From: Massilia psychrophila
Lineage (GTDB): Bacteria > Pseudomonadota > Gammaproteobacteria > Burkholderiales > Burkholderiaceae_D
Assembly (NCBI RefSeq): GCF_002760665.1
Contig: NZ_PDOB01000001.1
Span: 124,001 to 188,000 of the forward strand
Length of the DNA: 64,000 bases
Direction: 5' to 3'
How positions within the stretch are numbered: the stretch's first letter is position 1; every line of letters begins with the position of its first letter. The notes below the pieces were generated by a model that did no database searches, was not told the origin of the DNA, and worked only from the letters and a program-made list of their open reading frames with translations. Both the position numbers and the translations under genes were made by a program. Shown here one piece after another: positions 36,247 through 45,096 of the stretch.

Positions 36247-38108
36247 TCAACACTGTACAACTGCGCATGCCACGCCTGTGCCTCGCCTTGGCTTGTTTTC
36301 TGCTGAACACGCTCGTGTGCAGCGCTCACGCCAGCAACACCGGTCTGCCTTTGCAGTCTGTTTTCGAGCAAGCCTTGCCGCGTGCAGGACTTGCCGGTGC
36401 GCTCTGGAGTACGGTCGGCCCTGGTGGCGTCACCGCCACGGCAGCGGCGGGCCTGAAGAACGTCGCCACCGGCGAGCGCATGGCGGTAGACACCAGGGTG
36501 CATGTCGGATCGGTCGCCAAAACCTTGCTTGCGCTTGGCGTGTTGCGTCTCGTCACGGATAGCAAGTTGACGCTGGATACGCCAGTGGCCGCATTGCTGC
36601 CGGGCCTGGCATTCACCAATCCATGGCGTGGCGGCGATCCGGTGCGCGTACGCCATCTGCTGGCCCACACGTCAGGACTCGATAACATCCGTTTTTGGCA
36701 GATGTTCAGCCTGGAGCCGCGCCCGGATACGCCCCTGGCCGCTGGCTTTGCCGGCGATGCTTCGCTGTTGACGGTGCATGCGCGGCCAAGCAGTCGCTAT
36801 GCGTATTCGAACATGAACTACGCGTTACTGGGCATGGTCATCGAGGCTGTCAGCGGCGAGCGCTACGAACGCTACCTGGATACCAAACTGCTGCGCCCGC
36901 TTGGCATGGCCGACAGCACGTTCGAGTTCGTCACGCAAGAAGGGCCGTTCGCCGACAAGCGCCTGGCCATGGGCCATTTTGAGCAAGGCGCGCCGCAGGC
37001 TGCCGTACCCATCTATTTGCGACCAGCCGGACAGTTCACGACGACGGCCGCCGACATGGCCCGCCTTGCGGTGATGCTGATGGGCGACGGCGCTGGCCTG
37101 GTGCGCGCCGACCTGATGCAACAGCTCGATCGCCCGGCCGGCACCGATGCGGCGTTGGCCGGTTTGACGGCCGGCCACGGTCTGGCGTTGGCAGTGCGCG
37201 ACCGCCACGGTGCGATCGGTGCGTGCCACCCCGGCGGAACAGTCGGTTACGTGGCGATGTTATGCGTCTACCGACCGCAAAACAAGGCTTTTTTCATCGC
37301 CTTCAATGCCGACAGCGAAGGCGCCGACTATGAGCAATTCTACAAGCGCCTGATCGCTGACCTGGCGCTGTCACCGCAGGGCGTGCGGGCCAAGCCGGCC
37401 AACGTGGAAACGCCGCCCGTGGCGCCAATGGCAGACTGGCCGGGCTGGTATGTGCCGATGTCGTTCACCGTCTCGAGCCTCGCATGGACGGACGTCGTCT
37501 TTAATTTTCGGCGGCTCGACTGGGATGGCACACTGCTGCACCTGATTCCTTTTCAAGGCGCGTCCAAGGCGCTTTCCCCGGCTGGCGGATTGCTGTTTCA
37601 GACCAGCGACCGTATTGCGCCATCCCACGTGCTGATGCGCTCAGACGATGGCCGGCGCTTCATGAACGACGGTCTGCGCACCTACGAACAAGTGCCGTGG
37701 GGCCGCATGCTGTGGCTATGGGGAACCCTGGCGGCCGGCCTGGCTGGACTGGCGTATGTGCTGGTATGGGGACTATGGTGCTGCGTCATCCGTCGCCGGT
37801 CCGCAGCATCAACAACAGCAACAGCAACAACAGCGCCTGTGCTGACGATACCACTGGCGTCTATCCTTGCTCTGCTGCTGCCCGTGCCCTTTTTTTACAC
37901 GCAGTCCTTTCTTCAACTGGGCGATCGCACGGCAGCGAGTTTGCTGCTGGCGGCAGCGACAGGCTTGCTGCCGTTTGCCATGGCCTGGGGGCTGTGGCGA
38001 GCACGACAGCGAGGACACACCAGCGATCGCATCGCCTTGGCCGCCGTACTGCAGTTGCTGGCCGTCCTGGCAGCGTGGGGCCTGGTGCCGTTTCGGCTAT
38101 GGCAATAG
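36243..38108 (+). CDS. Membrane-anchored serine hydrolase of the beta-lactamase/class C family
   Basis: Encodes about 621 residues. A signal (PRLCLALACFLLNTLVCSAHA) is followed by a serine hydrolase domain with SVAK (S-x-x-K nucleophile) in VHVGSVAKTLLALG, VRHLLAHTSGL, the YSN in YAYSNMNYALLG and HPGG as the third motif. This is the penicillin-binding-protein-like/esterase fold, and the true substrate is not known. After residue about 400 a less conserved domain leads to four predicted membrane helices (roughly 510-615). The gene follows a two-component system in the same direction, suggesting envelope-stress-linked control. Confidence 0.87.
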   Translation: MINTVQLRMPRLCLALACFLLNTLVCSAHASNTGLPLQSVFEQALPRAGLAGALWSTVGPGGVTATAAAGLKNVATGERMAVDTRVHVGSVAKTLLALGVLRLVTDSKLTLDTPVAALLPGLAFTNPWRGGDPVRVRHLLAHTSGLDNIRFWQMFSLEPRPDTPLAAGFAGDASLLTVHARPSSRYAYSNMNYALLGMVIEAVSGERYERYLDTKLLRPLGMADSTFEFVTQEGPFADKRLAMGHFEQGAPQAAVPIYLRPAGQFTTTAADMARLAVMLMGDGAGLVRADLMQQLDRPAGTDAALAGLTAGHGLALAVRDRHGAIGACHPGGTVGYVAMLCVYRPQNKAFFIAFNADSEGADYEQFYKRLIADLALSPQGVRAKPANVETPPVAPMADWPGWYVPMSFTVSSLAWTDVVFNFRRLDWDGTLLHLIPFQGASKALSPAGGLLFQTSDRIAPSHVLMRSDDGRRFMNDGLRTYEQVPWGRMLWLWGTLAAGLAGLAYVLVWGLWCCVIRRRSAASTTATATTAPVLTIPLASILALLLPVPFFYTQSFLQLGDRTAASLLLAAATGLLPFAMAWGLWRARQRGHTSDRIALAAVLQLLAVLAAWGLVPFRLWQ

Positions 38109-39188
38109 CACCTGGTCGGACGACACGATCCGCACATCGTGCATCTGGTTCAAATAAGCGTCGAGATATCCTTTGTGCGAGGCGCCGACGATGACCAGCG
38201 TGCGGCGGCCCGGCAGGTTGCCGATGGTTTCCCGGATGTTCGACGCCATGCGCAGGTTGCGCGTCTCCCAATAGGCGACATAGCCGCGGCCAAATTGTTG
38301 CGGGGAGCCTTCTTCGAGGGCCGCGCCGAAGTCGCTGTCGTAGACGAGCCTGGCCTGTGACGGCACGTTGAGGGCGCGATACAGCGCCATGACGCCTTCC
38401 GCATCGGCAAGACGGGGTTGCAGCTGCGCGTCTACCTGTTTGCGCTTGGCGGTGGCGGGATTGTCCCAGGCTTGTTGAATGGCGTCACCGGACGCTTTGC
38501 GCGCCGTGTCGGACGCATCCGGCGTATCTGCCGTATGGTCGTCCATGCCGTAGACGCGCTCGAGCCCCAGCGCCGCCGCCAGTGGCGCGGCGATCGACGC
38601 GTCTTCACTGCGCTCGCTGCGCAACTTGTCGAGCGTTGCGACAAGGGTGGCATCGAGGCCGTCGCCGGCATGCCGCTCCGTGTCGGGCAGGCGCAGCCAC
38701 TGCACCAGCGCCGAGATCCGTTCGCCGCCGGCGAGGAACACGCTAGCGAGGTGGCGCCGCTGGGATGGCGTCGGGGCGGCGGGCCAGCTGGCGAGCAGCC
38801 GGTCGATTTCAAAGGTCGCGGCCGACACGTCGAGGCCGGTGGCGACACGCGCCGGCGCCGGATCCCAGCAATACGTCCGCACCGTCTCCTTGTAGCGATG
38901 CGGGTACTGGCGCATGAAGGCGCACTGCGGACCGGACAGCTTCTCGATGACGATGATCCCGGGCTTCCAGGCAAGCAGGCGCTGGTTCAGGATTCGCAGG
39001 CCGGCGCTTTGGAAGGTAGCCGGCAGCTGCGCCAGGTGGGCCGTACCGAGGACCAGCACCTCGTTCGGCAAGCCCTTCGCCGGTCCCTTCAGTTTGCCGG
39101 GGTCGAAGATTGCCGCACTTTGCTGGGCGCTTGCGCTTGCGGCGCACAGCATGGCGGCCATGGCCAGGCCAGTTACTCGTTGCAGCAT
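38097..39188 (-). CDS. DUF5694 protein (TraB/GumN-like)
   Basis: Encodes about 363 residues. A signal peptide (LAMAAMLCAASASAQ) and the mature opening VLVLGTAHLAQLP match the GT-x-H pattern of TraB/GumN-like proteins, and the block CAFMRQYPHRYKETVRTYCWDP and VQWLRLPDTERHAGDGLD fit DUF5694. Activity unknown. AGAGGAAA upstream of the ATG at 39188 decides the start over an ATG at 39206. Its 3' end overlaps the serine hydrolase's 3' end by 12 bp (tail to tail). Confidence 0.85.
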   Translation of the reverse strand: MLQRVTGLAMAAMLCAASASAQQSAAIFDPGKLKGPAKGLPNEVLVLGTAHLAQLPATFQSAGLRILNQRLLAWKPGIIVIEKLSGPQCAFMRQYPHRYKETVRTYCWDPAPARVATGLDVSAATFEIDRLLASWPAAPTPSQRRHLASVFLAGGERISALVQWLRLPDTERHAGDGLDATLVATLDKLRSERSEDASIAAPLAAALGLERVYGMDDHTADTPDASDTARKASGDAIQQAWDNPATAKRKQVDAQLQPRLADAEGVMALYRALNVPSQARLVYDSDFGAALEEGSPQQFGRGYVAYWETRNLRMASNIRETIGNLPGRRTLVIVGASHKGYLDAYLNQMHDVRIVSSDQVLLP

Positions 39189-39402
39189 TTGATTGTTTCC
39201 TCTCATGATGGGTCGACGAGCACGCCAGTGGACGTGGTTCGGCGTAGAAAGGCTACTGTAGGCGTATGCGGCAGTTCACGATGGGAGCGTGCGACAGGAT
39301 GCGTGTTTGGTGGAATGAAACGCTGTTGGCATTGCCGTGATGAAAAGCTCAGGCCGCCTGTTCGTGGCAAACCATGTTGTCCGGCGCTTTTGCGAGCGCC
39401 GC

Positions 39403-40869
39403 TCAGGCTTTGGCGCCGACGGCGCCGTGCTGACGCGGCTGGGGGCGGTTCTTCATGACCTGCGGCAGCAGCGATCCGAGCACCATGCCGGCGAACGCGG
39501 CGATCAGTCCGGCCAGCTGGCCAGGGAATATTGTGCCCAGGTTCGTCAACTGCGGAAAAAACAGCAGCCAGGTGCCAATGCCGGCTGCCAGCGACAGCAC
39601 CGCGCCCTGGGTGCTGGCGCGCTGCCAGTACAGGCCCAGCACCAGCGGCACGAAGGCGCCGACCAGCGTGACCTGATAGGCCGACGACACCAGTTCGTAG
39701 ATCGGGGTGCCTTTCATGGCGATTGCGTAGCTCAGCACCAGGGCGGCGAACACCACGATTGAGCAGCGCATCGCGAACAGCCGCTGGCGGTCGTTCATGC
39801 CCGGGCGCAGGTGCTCGAGAATGTTTTCGACGAAGCTCGTCGATGGCGCCAGCAAGGTCGCCGACGTGGTGCTCTTGATGGCCGAGAGCAGCGCGCCGAA
39901 GAACAGGATCTGCATCGCCAGCGGCATCTTGGTCAGGACAAAAGTAGGCAGTAAGCGCTGATAGTCGTTTTTGGCGAGGTCGAGCGCGTTCTGGCCCATG
40001 ACGATGACGGCGCAGGCGACGATAAACATCGGCACGAAGGCGAACAGGATGTAGCTGACGCCGCCGATGATGGCGCCGGCCCGCGCGGTGGGCGCGTTCT
40101 TGGCCGACATCACGCGCTGGTAGATATCCTGCTGCGGGATGCTGCCGAACATAATGGTGACCGCGGCGCCGATAAAAAAAGCGATATCGGTAAAGGTCGG
40201 CGGCGGCAAAAATTTCCACAAGTCGGCCTGGCCCGCCATTGCCATCACCGGGGCTACCCCGCCGGCCAGGTCGGCGCTAAACCAGGCGATGACGGACAGG
40301 CCGATCACCAGCACGATCATCTGGATGAAATCGGTGATCGCCACCGCCAGAAAACCGCCGGCGACGACGTAGACCAGCACCGCCAGGGTGCCGACGATCA
40401 TGCCGGCCGTTTCCGACATGGCGCCGTCGGTGAGCACCGAGAACACCAGGCCGAGGGCAGTGATCTGCGCCGCGACCCAGCCGAGGTAGGACAGGATAAT
40501 CGCCGTCGAGCAAAAGATCTCGACACCTTTGCCGTAGCGCTCGCGGTAATAGTCGCCGATCGTCATGAGGTTGAGCCGGTACAACTTGGCGGCGAAAAAT
40601 ACGCCGACCAGGATCAGGCAGGTGCCGGCGCCGAACGGGTCTTCCACCACCGCGTTCAGACCGCCTTGCAAGAATTTGGCGGGAATGCCCATCACCGTCT
40701 CGGCGCCGAACCAGGTGGCAAAGGTGGTGGTGACGACCATGATCAAGGGCAGGCTGCGGCCGGCCACCGCGAAGTCGCTGGTGTTCTTGATGCGGGTACC
40801 GGCCCAGACGCCGAGGGCGAGGGTCGCGACCAGATACAGGACAACAGACGTAATCAGTATGGTATTCAT
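39403..40869 (-). CDS. Sodium:solute symporter (SSS family)
   Basis: Encodes 488 residues with about 13 helices. The SSS signatures are DFAVAGRSLPLIMVVTTTFATWFGAET near residue 35 and FGALLSAIKSTTSATLLAPS near residue 320. FGSIPQQDIYQRVMSAKN is also typical. The cargo is not recognisable from sequence. Its place between DUF5694 and the PuuC-like dehydrogenase suggests possible uptake of a polyamine or amino-acid substrate, which is inference. AGGAAA precedes the ATG at 40869. Confidence 0.88.
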   Translation of the reverse strand: MNTILITSVVLYLVATLALGVWAGTRIKNTSDFAVAGRSLPLIMVVTTTFATWFGAETVMGIPAKFLQGGLNAVVEDPFGAGTCLILVGVFFAAKLYRLNLMTIGDYYRERYGKGVEIFCSTAIILSYLGWVAAQITALGLVFSVLTDGAMSETAGMIVGTLAVLVYVVAGGFLAVAITDFIQMIVLVIGLSVIAWFSADLAGGVAPVMAMAGQADLWKFLPPPTFTDIAFFIGAAVTIMFGSIPQQDIYQRVMSAKNAPTARAGAIIGGVSYILFAFVPMFIVACAVIVMGQNALDLAKNDYQRLLPTFVLTKMPLAMQILFFGALLSAIKSTTSATLLAPSTSFVENILEHLRPGMNDRQRLFAMRCSIVVFAALVLSYAIAMKGTPIYELVSSAYQVTLVGAFVPLVLGLYWQRASTQGAVLSLAAGIGTWLLFFPQLTNLGTIFPGQLAGLIAAFAGMVLGSLLPQVMKNRPQPRQHGAVGAKA

Positions 40870-41070
40870 GGTTTCCTGCGCGCTCGTCGGGGAGATGTTC
40901 AACCCGGAAAATCCGCCGATTATAGCGGTAGAACGCCGCTGTGGCGATATTGTCATGTTTCAGCGGCTTGTGGGTTTGGGGGCAATCTTGCGTCGGCTTC
41001 GCCGCCTTGCCCGCTTGAATTTGCAAATTTTGGGACGGGGCTATAATTTTTACTCCACGATGCGCGCAAT

Positions 41071-41433
41071 CAGACGCTGATGCATCGATGGCAGCGCCTG
41101 GCCGAACACCTCAGTCCGCTGATCGGCGAGACCGGATTTTGCGCGCTGTAGGGGCGGGCGATTCGGCTGGTGGTTCCTCTCTTCGACTGGCTGCGGGCAG
41201 CCCAGCCGGGCAACAGCGCCGCGCAGTCGTTCACCGCGCTCACCGGCATCTACAACACCGTTCACAGCGTGGCCGACGTGCCGGCGTTTGTCCAGCAACC
41301 TGGCACCAGTTGCCATGTATGTCAAAAAAGGCACCTCGCGCCTGCGCATCACCGACGCCGGCCTCGAGATCGATGCCAGCCTTGCCAGGGTCGATGGCCT
41401 GCTGAGCGGCCATCCGTCACCTGCGATGTCCAG
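41071..41433 (+). pseudogene. Unrecognised gene remnant between symporter and puuC
   Basis: One frame reads HRWQRLAEHLSPLIGETGF, then CAL, a TAG stop at 41149-41151, then GRAIRLVVPLFDWLRAA and SAAQSFTALTG. It resembles a helical protein once translated in full. The coherent part ends near 41300. A second frame (41310-41436) reads YVKKGTSRLRITDAGLEIDA. Bases 41042-41047 form TATAAT, perhaps its old promoter, with TTGCAA 15 bp upstream. The 830 bp between 40870 and 41702 contain nothing else that I can name as a gene. Confidence 0.35.
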
Positions 41434-41571
41434 ATAAAAGACAAACGATGAAAACGCCACTGGATCCACAGCAGGGCTCGATGCAGCGTTCTCTCGCCGA
41501 CAGGGAACTCGGCGGCGACGACGTGCTCCGGCGCCTGCCAGGCCGACGACCGCGCCCGCTTCGACTATTAT

Positions 41572-41610
41572 TTCGTCGCGTTTGTCGCTGCTGGCGGCAA
41601 ACGCGACGAA
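41572..41610. repeat. Perfect 13-bp inverted repeat upstream of puuC
   Basis: TTCGTCGCGTTTG at 41572-41584 and CAAACGCGACGAA at 41598-41610 are exact reverse complements around a 13-base loop. The site lies 93 bp before the puuC-like ATG. No T run follows. It could be an operator or an RNA hairpin. Confidence 0.65.
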
Positions 41611-41702
41611 GGACAATGACCAATAACGAGGAATCGGCACAAGCGGGCGGAGTAGAATAAGTTCATTCTCGCTGCGACGGCGAAGTTTTTTAGGAGATGA
41701 AG

Positions 41703-43190
41703 ATGGCAGCAACCCAGTGGCATGAACGCGCATCGGCGCTCGAAATCGACGGCCGCGCCTTCATCAACGGCCAGCGCACCTGGGCGGCCTCGGAACAGAC
41801 TTTCGACGACCACTCGCCGATCGACGGCCGACTGCTGGCGAAGGTGGCGCGTGGCGGCGTGGCCGACATCGACGCTGCCGTGGCGGCGGCGCGCGCCGCT
41901 TTCGAAGACCGGCGCTGGGCCGGCAAATCGCCGGCCGCACGCAAGCGCACGCTCATCAAATTTGCCGACCTGATCCTGAAAAACACGGCCGAGCTGGCGC
42001 TGCTCGAAACGCTCGACATGGGCAAGCCGATCAAGTACAGCCAGAGCGTCGACGTGGCGTCGTGCGCCAACTGCATCCGCTGGTACGGCGAGGCGATCGA
42101 CAAAATCTACGACGAGATCGCGCCAACCGGCGACGCCAGCCTGGCGTTGATTACGCGCGAACCGGTCGGCGTGGTGGGCGCCATCGTGCCGTGGAATTAC
42201 CCGTTGATCATGACGGCCTGGAAGATCGCCCCGGCCCTGGCCGCCGGCAACAGCGTGGTTCTGAAACCGTCTGAAAAATCGCCGCTATCGGCGCTCAAGC
42301 TGGCCGAGATCGCGCTCGAGGCAGGCATTCCCGCCGGCGTGTTCAACGTCGTGCCCGGTTTCGGCATCGACGCCGGCGCCGCGCTGGCGCTGCACATGGA
42401 CGTCGACTGCATCGCCTTTACCGGCTCGACCCCGGTCGGCAAAAAAATCATGCAGATGGCCGGCCAGTCGAACCTGAAGCGCGCCTGGACCGAGCTGGGC
42501 GGCAAGTCTGCCAACATCGTCTGCGCCGACTGCCCGGACCTGGATGCGGCGGTGAGCGCGGCGATCGGCTCGATCTATTTCAACCAGGGCGAAAGCTGCA
42601 ATGCGCCGTCGCGCCTGTTTGTCGAAGAATCGATCAGGGAGCAATTTCTCGACAAGGCGCTGGCGATGATGCCGCGCTTCCAGCCGGGCGATCCGCTCGA
42701 CGAAGCGACCGTGATGGGCGCCATTGTCGACGCCACGCAAATGAAAACGGTGATGGGCTACATCGCGGCCGGCAAGGCGGCCGGCGCCAGGCTGGTGGCG
42801 GGTGGTGAGGCGGCCAGGCTCGACAGCGGCGGCTTCTACATCGCGCCGACGCTGTTCGACGGCGTCGACGGTTCGATGAGCATCGCCAACGAAGAAATTT
42901 TCGGGCCGGTGCTGTCGGTCCTCAGCTTCACCGATATCAAGGACGCGATTCGCCAGGCCAATTCGACGCCGTACGGCCTGCAGGCGGCGGTATGGACGCG
43001 CGATTTGACGAAGGCGATCCAGACCGCGCGGGCGCTGCGCGCCGGCACCGTCCACGTCAACCAGTACGACAGCGACGACATGACGGTGCCGTTCGGCGGC
43101 GTCAAGCAGTCCGGCAACGGCCGCGACAAGTCGCTGCACGCGATCGACAAGTACACCGAGCTGAAGACGACCTGGATCCAGATCGGGTAG
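41703..43190 (+). CDS. puuC: Aldehyde dehydrogenase, PuuC-like
   Basis: Encodes 495 residues, the PuuC length. It has PWNYPLIMTAWKIAPALAAGN, FTGSTPVGKKIMQMAGQS, TELGGKSANIVCAD (active-site Glu) and the catalytic Cys in NQGESCNAPSRLFV, with IANEEIFGPVLSVL and a C-terminal HAIDKYTELKTTWIQI. PuuC oxidises gamma-glutamyl-gamma-aminobutyraldehyde. Specificity is inferred from the nearby puuA/puuD. AGGAG six bases before the ATG at 41703 favours it over the ATG at 41697. It is transcribed alone. Confidence 0.82.
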   Translation: MAATQWHERASALEIDGRAFINGQRTWAASEQTFDDHSPIDGRLLAKVARGGVADIDAAVAAARAAFEDRRWAGKSPAARKRTLIKFADLILKNTAELALLETLDMGKPIKYSQSVDVASCANCIRWYGEAIDKIYDEIAPTGDASLALITREPVGVVGAIVPWNYPLIMTAWKIAPALAAGNSVVLKPSEKSPLSALKLAEIALEAGIPAGVFNVVPGFGIDAGAALALHMDVDCIAFTGSTPVGKKIMQMAGQSNLKRAWTELGGKSANIVCADCPDLDAAVSAAIGSIYFNQGESCNAPSRLFVEESIREQFLDKALAMMPRFQPGDPLDEATVMGAIVDATQMKTVMGYIAAGKAAGARLVAGGEAARLDSGGFYIAPTLFDGVDGSMSIANEEIFGPVLSVLSFTDIKDAIRQANSTPYGLQAAVWTRDLTKAIQTARALRAGTVHVNQYDSDDMTVPFGGVKQSGNGRDKSLHAIDKYTELKTTWIQIG

Positions 43191-43223
43191 CCGGGAACAC
43201 CGGGAACCCCGGCACACCAAAAC

Positions 43224-43251
43224 CACGTCATCCTCGCGAATGCGGGGACCC
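43224..43251. repeat. Dispersed intergenic repeat (copy 2)
   Basis: CACGTCATCCTCGCGAATGC plus GGGGACCC is the inverted, near-identical copy of the repeat at 28590-28618. A related GCGCGAGGATGACG piece lies about 50 bp downstream (43303-43316). The two copies bracket the polyamine region by position. Confidence 0.6.
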
Positions 43252-43387
43252 ATGCTGAGCATGCTTGACAGACATGGCGCGCTCACTATGGCTCTGGGTA
43301 CGCGCGAGGATGACGGTCTTTCGGTTGGCTTGATATATTGCCGCCCATACGGCGCGTACGATCGACATAGCCGAATCATGTGCGACT

Positions 43388-43660
43388 TCAGTCAGGCTTC
43401 GGCGCGCTTGGTGAATCAACGCGGATCGCGGTCGCGGCGCAAGCCGGCTGCTGTCCAAGTGCCGCCCTATTCGATTGTTGCAGGGTCGTGGCGAACGAGC
43501 TCGTATTGCGCACCAACGCCCAGTTTCGACTCCATCGCGCGTCCGGCGCGGCCGGTTTTGGCCACGCGCGGCTGTCGCGCCAGGCCCGCAATTGTTCGCG
43601 TATGGCCGAATCCGGCCACAGCGCGATGAAAATGCGGGCGAAGTCGTCAGCGTGGGTCAT
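43388..43660 (-). pseudogene. Truncated RNA 2',3'-cyclic phosphodiesterase (LigT/ThpR) remnant
   Basis: Opens MTHADDFARIFIALWPDSAI, the typical N-terminus of LigT/ThpR 2H phosphoesterases, and continues REQLRAWRDSRAWPKP. The two HxTxxF catalytic motifs are absent. After residue 38 the frame (WALVRN...) resembles a late part of the family, so an internal deletion is likely. It follows panB by 22 bp in the same direction, as an intact ligT might. 90 codons remain, against about 180-200 in the family. Confidence 0.5.
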
Positions 43661-43682
43661 GGCGGAACCCCCTCGTTCAGCC

Positions 43683-44552
43683 TTAGAAGCAGTGCTCCAG
43701 TGCCGGGAAGCTGCGGTCGGTGACGGCATTCACGTACGCGGTCACGGCGCCCTCGATGGTCGTCACTTCGCCATCCATGAAATTTTTGACGAAGCGCGCC
43801 TTGCGGCCCGGGAACACGCCCAGCATGTCGTGCATCACCAGCACCTGGCCGGAGCAATCGGGACCTGCGCCGATGCCGATCGTCGGCATCGTCAGCGAAT
43901 CGGTGGTTTCCTTGCCGAGGGCGGCCGGAATCGCCTCCAACACCAGCAGCGAGGCGCCGGCTTGCTGCAGCAGCAGCGCGTCGGCCTTGAGCTGCTCGGC
44001 GCTTTCGAGCGTCTTGCCCTGCACCTTGTAGCCGCCCAGCTGGTGTACCGACTGCGGCGTCAGGCCGAGGTGGGCGCACACCGGCACCGCGCGCTCGGTG
44101 AGGAATTTGACGGTGTCGGCCAGCCAGGCGCCGCCTTCGAGCTTGACCATGTGGGCGCCCGCCTGCATCAGCTTGACGGCGTTGTCGAACGCCGCCTCGC
44201 GGGTAGCGTAGGCGCCGAACGGCAGGTCGGCGACGATCATCGCGCTTTTGCTGCCGCGCGCTACCGCGGCGGTGTGGTACGCCACTTCCGCTACCGTGAC
44301 GGGCAAGGTCGACTGGTGGCCGTTGCAGACCATGCCGAGCGAATCGCCGATCAGCAGGATGTGAACGCCGCAGCGGTCCATCAGCGACGCGAAGCTGGCG
44401 TCGTAGCAGGTCAGCATGACGATCGGGTTGCCTGCCGCGCGCATGGCGTTCAGCGCCGGGATCGTCACCGCTTTCGGCGCCACCTGCTTGGCCGGCGCGG
44501 CCACTTCCGTGCTGGCGCCGGTCATCTCTTTACCCTGCAAATAAGAACTCAT
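43683..44552 (-). CDS. panB: 3-methyl-2-oxobutanoate hydroxymethyltransferase
   Basis: Makes ketopantoate, the first committed step of pantothenate synthesis. It has 289 residues: [69 protein letters not shown] and [22 protein letters not shown]. These are the PanB signatures for metal and substrate binding. AGGACA before the ATG at 44552 decides the start. It is read after folK in a minus-strand housekeeping unit, as in many Burkholderiales. Confidence 0.96.
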   Translation of the reverse strand: MSSYLQGKEMTGASTEVAAPAKQVAPKAVTIPALNAMRAAGNPIVMLTCYDASFASLMDRCGVHILLIGDSLGMVCNGHQSTLPVTVAEVAYHTAAVARGSKSAMIVADLPFGAYATREAAFDNAVKLMQAGAHMVKLEGGAWLADTVKFLTERAVPVCAHLGLTPQSVHQLGGYKVQGKTLESAEQLKADALLLQQAGASLLVLEAIPAALGKETTDSLTMPTIGIGAGPDCSGQVLVMHDMLGVFPGRKARFVKNFMDGEVTTIEGAVTAYVNAVTDRSFPALEHCF

Positions 44553-44601
44553 TGGTTGTCCTGAAAGTTGAAAATAGAGCGCAACGTTAGTGTAATGCGA
44601 G

Positions 44602-45093
44602 TCAGTCAATCTTGCTGATTGCCTGGCCGGCCACGGCGCTCAACAACCGGTGCGCCGGGCCGCGGCCGGGCACCTCGATGCCGGGCGCGATTTCGAGCAG
44701 CGGCGCCAGCACGAAGGCGCGCTCGTGCATGCGCGGGTGCGGCACGCGCAGCGCCGGTAAATCGATCAGTTCGTCGCCGTACAGCAGGATGTCGAGGTCG
44801 AGCGTGCGCGGCGCGTTGCGGTACGGCCGTTCGCGCCCGTGCGCAAGTTCAATGGCGTGCAGCGCGGCCAACAGGTCGCTGGCAGCCAGTTGCGTGTCGA
44901 TGCAGGCCACGGCGTTGACGTAATCGTCGCCCGACGATTCGAGCGGCGCGCTGCGGTAGTGAGATGAGCGCAGCAGCAGCGTCGTTGCCGGCAGCGCGGC
45001 AAGGCGCGCCAGCGCATCGTCGACGTTGGCCCGGGCGTCGCCCAGGTTGGCGCCGATGCCGATGTAGGCGATTGTTGTTCGCTTCCTATTCAC
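44602..45093 (-). CDS. folK: 2-amino-4-hydroxy-6-hydroxymethyldihydropteridine pyrophosphokinase
   Basis: Activates the pterin for folate synthesis. It has 163 residues, normal length. [20 protein letters not shown] at the N-terminus, [20 protein letters not shown] and the metal-binding [12 protein letters not shown] (two Asp) are all present, then [15 protein letters not shown]. It lies 3 bp after the pcnB stop and is followed by panB after about 50 bp, so all three genes probably share a transcript. Confidence 0.96.
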   Translation of the reverse strand: MNRKRTTIAYIGIGANLGDARANVDDALARLAALPATTLLLRSSHYRSAPLESSGDDYVNAVACIDTQLAASDLLAALHAIELAHGRERPYRNAPRTLDLDILLYGDELIDLPALRVPHPRMHERAFVLAPLLEIAPGIEVPGRGPAHRLLSAVAGQAISKID

Positions 45094-45096
45094 GCG

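Noticed and set aside
41050-41733. 227-codon minus-strand frame over the remnant region
   Set aside because: Arg-rich with no family motif, and overlaps the puuC start.
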